In this document: positions 5,904 to 8,270 of the stretch, one piece after another
How the letters are laid out: every line of letters begins with the position of its first letter
Position numbering within the stretch: the stretch's first letter is position 1
NCBI GenBank assembly: GCA_023436745.1
Contig: JAEZHZ010000155.1
Span: 1-8,270 of the forward strand
DNA from: Pseudomonadota bacterium
GTDB lineage: Bacteria; Pseudomonadota; Alphaproteobacteria; Rhizobiales; Devosiaceae
DNA length: 8,270 nt
Direction: 5' to 3'
Notes under the pieces: generated by a model
The model's input: the letters and a program-made list of their open reading frames with translations, nothing else
The model's database searches: none
What the model was told of the DNA's origin: nothing
Program-made: the position numbers and the translations under genes

Positions 5904-7739
5904 TCACTTATCGCTTGCGACGTGAATGTAGCAACCCTTCATCCCCCGACTCATCAGCGTCTTGTACGTATTCCGCACGACCCGCTCCAGCCGCTCGCGA
6001 GTGGCCTCTGGGTCTTCCTTCGTTAGCGTCTTCCAGCCCCGCACCGAGCGGTCCATGGGCGAGCGTGATTCGGGGAAGACGATGGGCTTGCCGGCGATCC
6101 AGCGTAGGTCCGGGCCGATGATCACGCCGACGTAGTCCAGCTCCAGGCCTTGGCAGGTGTGGATGCAGCCGACCTGCTCCACCGAGTCCGGCGCGACGAT
6201 CCAGAGGCTTCCATCCTTGTCGAGGTTCCACTGGGCGCGGTAGTCGTGCTCCGGGATTTCGATGTCCCAGGCCTTCGGGTCCTTCTTGCTCTTCCAGTCC
6301 CAGCAGTAGCCGGCGACCACGCGGGCCTTGTTGTTGATCCTGTTCTTCTCGCGGATCAGCTCGTGCAGTTCCACCGGAGAATCGACGATGCGGAAGTCGA
6401 AGGCATCGCGGTCGAAGTCGGTATTGGCGGTCTCGCGGATTCCGAGGAAGTTGTCCAGCCAGGCGATGTAGCCGTCCGAGCCGGCGCAGCGGAACTGCGA
6501 GGCCAGCTCCAGATGGGTGACCTCTGCGCCCATGGCTTTGGCCCAATGCTCCAACTCGGCGATCCGGCCGATGTCGGCGAGGGTGACCACCTGGTCGTCG
6601 TCGGCGAAGAACACGGTGCAGCGGGTGCTGCGGATCAGTTCCATGATCTGGTTCTGGCCGAGATTGCCGTACAGGCCGCTCTTCTCGTTGAGGCGGTGGG
6701 CTTCGTCCACAACCAGGGTGTGGAAGGTGTTGGGCGCCGTCTCGTGGAAGCCACCGGAGCCGGCGAACAGGTTGCCGATCTCCACGCGGCGCAGGTGGCC
6801 GGCCAGCTTCTGCGCGTACACCGCGCGCGGCGCGGCGTTCTTGGAGACGTACTTGGTGAGCTGGCCGCGCCTGGTCAGCTCGACCAGCAGGTTCACTGCC
6901 ACCACCGATTTGCCGGTGCCCGGGCCGCCCCGGACGATCACCACCTGCTTGCGCGCGTCGCCGGCCTGGTCGGCCTTGGCCAGGCAGGTCTCGTAGACCA
7001 CCTTCTGGTCGTCCACCAGCACGAACTCGCGGTTGCCCTTGAGCATCTTCGCCACACTGTCGGCCAGCATCTTCGACGGCCGGATGCGGCCTTCGGCGAT
7101 CTCGTACAGCAGGGCGCCGCGGTCGCCCTTGCGGACGTGCTGCTTGATGAAGGCGCGCAGTTTGTCCAGCTCGCCCGCGCCGTCGAGGAAGACCGGGGCC
7201 TTCTCGAGGTAGGGCGCGTAATGCGGGTGGCGGATGATGCCGTCGTCCCGGTAGTTGTGCAGGTAGGCGCAGGGATTGAGGCCGGTGCCGCTGTCGTACA
7301 CCGCCTCGTTGAAGTTGGTGAGCAGCGCGGCGTAAGACCATGCCTGGTAGCTGGGGTGCGGGCCTTCGATCTCGGCCGTGCCACCGCGGTTGGCGATGAT
7401 CACGCCGTCCTTTTCGCTGATGCGCGAAGCCGACCACTGCTTGAGTTCGACGATCACCGCGTGCGGGCTGCCGTCTTCGGCCTTGCCCGACAGGATGAAG
7501 TCGATGCGCTTGGAGGTCTGCGGGATGCCGAACTCCACGCCCACGCCGATGTCGTCCGGAATGGCTGCATCACGCAGTACCCGCGCCATCGCCGCCAGCG
7601 AATTGCGCCAGGCCTTGAACTCGCCCCTGGAGGCGTAGCGTCCGGCCTTCTGTACGTAGGCCGCTTCCACCACGTCCTCGATCTGGCTGTGGTCGCAGTC
7701 GTGCAGAAACTTCGATTTGGTTGCCTGGTAAACGATCAC
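5904..7739 (-). CDS. PD-(D/E)XK nuclease-like domain fused to a DUF2075 (Schlafen group 3-like) helicase
   Basis: This is a predicted nucleic-acid nuclease-helicase, 611 residues from the start chosen here. The N-terminal part (about 1-150) has E69, D80 in SKRIDFIL and E98-L-K100 in VIVELKQW, the pattern of a PD-(D/E)XK nuclease core. The helicase part (about 260-611) has Walker A GGPGTGKS at 271-278, Walker B VVDEAH at 343-348, FFADDDQ at 377-383, SQFR at 414-417, and late motifs in CIHTCQGLELDYVGVIIG (525-542) and NTYKTLMSRG (590-599). GTG 7739 is preferred over ATG 7838 because relatives begin M-I-V-Y-Q-A-T-K, as here, because the extra 33 residues are low in complexity and overlap the mazG-like gene, and because a purine-rich site precedes it. 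The gene follows the mazG-like gene by 37 bases, probably as one transcript. Relatives are often found in defence islands, but the function is not established. Confidence 0.88.
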   Translation of the reverse strand: MIVYQATKSKFLHDCDHSQIEDVVEAAYVQKAGRYASRGEFKAWRNSLAAMARVLRDAAIPDDIGVGVEFGIPQTSKRIDFILSGKAEDGSPHAVIVELKQWSASRISEKDGVIIANRGGTAEIEGPHPSYQAWSYAALLTNFNEAVYDSGTGLNPCAYLHNYRDDGIIRHPHYAPYLEKAPVFLDGAGELDKLRAFIKQHVRKGDRGALLYEIAEGRIRPSKMLADSVAKMLKGNREFVLVDDQKVVYETCLAKADQAGDARKQVVIVRGGPGTGKSVVAVNLLVELTRRGQLTKYVSKNAAPRAVYAQKLAGHLRRVEIGNLFAGSGGFHETAPNTFHTLVVDEAHRLNEKSGLYGNLGQNQIMELIRSTRCTVFFADDDQVVTLADIGRIAELEHWAKAMGAEVTHLELASQFRCAGSDGYIAWLDNFLGIRETANTDFDRDAFDFRIVDSPVELHELIREKNRINNKARVVAGYCWDWKSKKDPKAWDIEIPEHDYRAQWNLDKDGSLWIVAPDSVEQVGCIHTCQGLELDYVGVIIGPDLRWIAGKPIVFPESRSPMDRSVRGWKTLTKEDPEATRERLERVVRNTYKTLMSRGMKGCYIHVASDK

Positions 7740-7744
7740 GCCAG

Positions 7745-7754
7745 CCTTTCCCCC
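7745..7754 (-). promoter_or_regulatory. Ribosome binding site that sets the helicase start
   Basis: On the minus strand the run GGGGGAAAGG ends five bases before GTG 7739. It lies in the 37-base gap after the mazG-like stop, where a re-initiation site would be expected. No comparable site precedes ATG 7838. Confidence 0.6.
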
Positions 7755-7776
7755 TTCGGCTCGCTGGATGCGGAAA

Positions 7777-8127
7777 TCAGAACTCGGTGTACTTCCTGCT
7801 GTTGCCCCGGGCCTTGTCCGCCGGGTACTTCTCGGCATTGAGCACCAGCTTCTCCTGCGCGGCCGCGAGCGGGTCGATGCCCAGCTTGTCGGACAGCTGC
7901 AGCAGGTAGAGCAGGACGTCGGCGATCTCGCGGGCCACCTCGGCCCGCTGCGCCTCGTCGAGCTGACGGCTCTGTTCGTCGGTCAGCCACTGGAAATGCT
8001 CCAGCACCTCAGCCGCCTCGATCGAGAGCGACACGGCCAGGTTCTTGGGCGAATGGAACTGCGCCCAGTCGCGCTCCTCGGCGAACCGGCGCAAGGCGGC
8101 CTGCAATGTCTGGATATCCCTGTCCAA
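7777..8127 (-). CDS. MazG-like nucleotide pyrophosphohydrolase of the DCTPP1/RS21-C6 type
   Basis: Enzymes of this all-alpha family cut (d)NTPs to the monophosphate and pyrophosphate; human DCTPP1 prefers dCTP and base-modified dCTP. The 116-residue product matches DCTPP1 along its length from memory: FAEERDWAQFHSPKNLA, the metal-binding E37-x2-E40 in SIEAAEVLEHFQW, then E67-x2-D70 in REIADVLLYLLQL, and the tail KYPADKARGNSRKYTEF. All four metal ligands are present. TTG 8127 is chosen as the start: GGGGAGGA at 8139-8132 sits five bases upstream and the protein then begins at the usual place. An ATG at 8211 would add 28 proline-, glycine- and arginine-rich residues unlike the family. It precedes the nuclease-helicase by 37 bases. 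It could be plain nucleotide-pool housekeeping, or a partner that acts on phage nucleotides. Confidence 0.9.
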   Translation of the reverse strand: MDRDIQTLQAALRRFAEERDWAQFHSPKNLAVSLSIEAAEVLEHFQWLTDEQSRQLDEAQRAEVAREIADVLLYLLQLSDKLGIDPLAAAQEKLVLNAEKYPADKARGNSRKYTEF

Positions 8128-8131
8128 GCAG

Positions 8132-8139
8132 TCCTCCCC
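8132..8139 (-). promoter_or_regulatory. Ribosome binding site that sets the mazG-like start
   Basis: GGGGAGGA on the minus strand, five bases before TTG 8127. It is the strongest ribosome binding site in this part of the window and it supports the TTG start over upstream ATG codons. Confidence 0.75.
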
Positions 8140-8158
8140 GGGACTGTGATGCGGATCA

Positions 8159-8164
8159 AGTATA
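8159..8164 (-). promoter_or_regulatory. Possible -10 box for the mazG-like/helicase transcript
   Basis: TATACT on the minus strand, 32 bases before the TTG start, in otherwise extremely GC-rich DNA. It differs from TATAAT by one base. No -35 box is visible at the right distance, so an activator-dependent or weak promoter would be needed. Confidence 0.3.
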
Positions 8165-8188
8165 TGCGCCCGGCCCGGCCCGGGGCGG

Positions 8189-8246
8189 GGACGGCCCCTC
8201 GGCTCCCTCATGGACGGCCGCGAGCGGGCGCAACCGGGGGCCGTCC
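8189..8246. repeat. GC-rich inverted and direct repeats at the right end
   Basis: GGACGGCCCC at 8189-8198 is matched by its reverse complement GGGGCCGTCC at 8237-8246 (10 of 10, with 38 bases between). GGACGGCC also recurs directly at 8212-8219. The pair could form a long stem-loop between the mazG-like gene and whatever lies to the right. No T-run follows on either strand, and in DNA this rich in G and C the match may be chance. Confidence 0.35.
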
Positions 8247-8270
8247 GTGCCTGCGCGCCCGAGCCTTGGC

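Noticed and set aside
5908..7437. Second minus-strand frame of about 509 codons within the helicase gene
   Set aside because: It is a frame-shifted shadow of the helicase, full of R, G, P and Q, without motifs.
7740..7838. Helicase start at ATG 7838
   Set aside because: It would add 33 low-complexity residues and overlap the mazG-like gene by 62 bases. Family members start at the V/M-I-V-Y-Q sequence, which falls at GTG 7739 behind a good ribosome binding site.
6150..7841. Long plus-strand open frame of about 563 codons opposite the helicase gene
   Set aside because: It is antisense to a protein with complete nuclease and helicase motifs. Its translation is rich in V, A, G, H and D with no domain, as expected for the complement of GC-rich codons.
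8128..8211. mazG-like start at ATG 8211
   Set aside because: The added 28 residues are Pro/Gly/Arg-rich and unlike the family, and they would be read through the strong ribosome binding site at 8139-8132.
8210..8270. Possible plus-strand gene starting at ATG 8210 and running off the edge
   Set aside because: It has only about 20 codons, no ribosome binding site and no recognisable sequence. It is not supportable without the next bases.
1..8270. CRISPR array, tRNA, rRNA, integrase or intact transposase
   Set aside because: No regularly spaced repeats, no tRNA-like cloverleaf and no integrase or transposase motifs were found on either strand.

Overview
The window is high-GC DNA with the look of a gammaproteobacterial chromosome, most likely a Xanthomonadaceae relative (Lysobacter, Stenotrophomonas, Xanthomonas or Luteimonas type). 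That assignment is by eye, from the arsB relic, the MazG-like and DUF2075 proteins and the GAAAC-GGGGTCAGATTCACTT-style scattered motifs. It holds a defence island: a complete four-gene type II CBASS operon next to a two-gene module of a MazG-like pyrophosphohydrolase and a nuclease-helicase. All six genes are on the minus strand.

Left flank (1-1359): the last 42 codons of a plus-strand gene that may be a glycosyltransferase; then a scrambled stretch with the C-terminal half of an arsenite efflux pump (arsB) and the C-terminal third or so of a RelE/ParE-family toxin. Both relics have lost their 5' ends. Four degenerate copies of an AARTGAAYCTGACCC-like motif lie here, at or near the arsB break (two copies), the toxin break, and 45-65 bases past the 3' end of CBASS. 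This suggests repeated insertion and deletion around an interspersed repeat.

Centre (1360-5691, minus strand): capV (patatin phospholipase effector), a DncV-like CD-NTase, cap2 (E2-E1 fusion) and cap3 (JAMM protease), with gene overlaps of 4, 10 and 13 nt. This is the order of the Vibrio cholerae El Tor CBASS operon. By family knowledge, Cap2 primes the cyclase by conjugating its C-terminus to a target, Cap3 reverses this, the cyclase makes a cyclic dinucleotide after phage infection, and CapV then degrades the inner membrane. The operon is less GC-rich than its flanks (52% against 68% in two 60-base samples), which fits horizontal acquisition.

Right flank (5692-8270): a 212-base intergenic stretch that must hold the capV promoter, then a PD-(D/E)XK plus DUF2075/Schlafen-group-3-like helicase protein, preceded by a DCTPP1/RS21-C6-type MazG-like pyrophosphohydrolase. 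Conserved start sequences and ribosome binding sites put both starts well inside the longest open frames: GTG at 7739 and TTG at 8127. The last 140 bases are very GC-rich, without a recognisable gene.

CBASS itself is a described system. The less charted parts are the MazG-nuclease/helicase pair, the cyclase tail ending in Cys-Val instead of Gly, and the motif-linked scars at the left edge.
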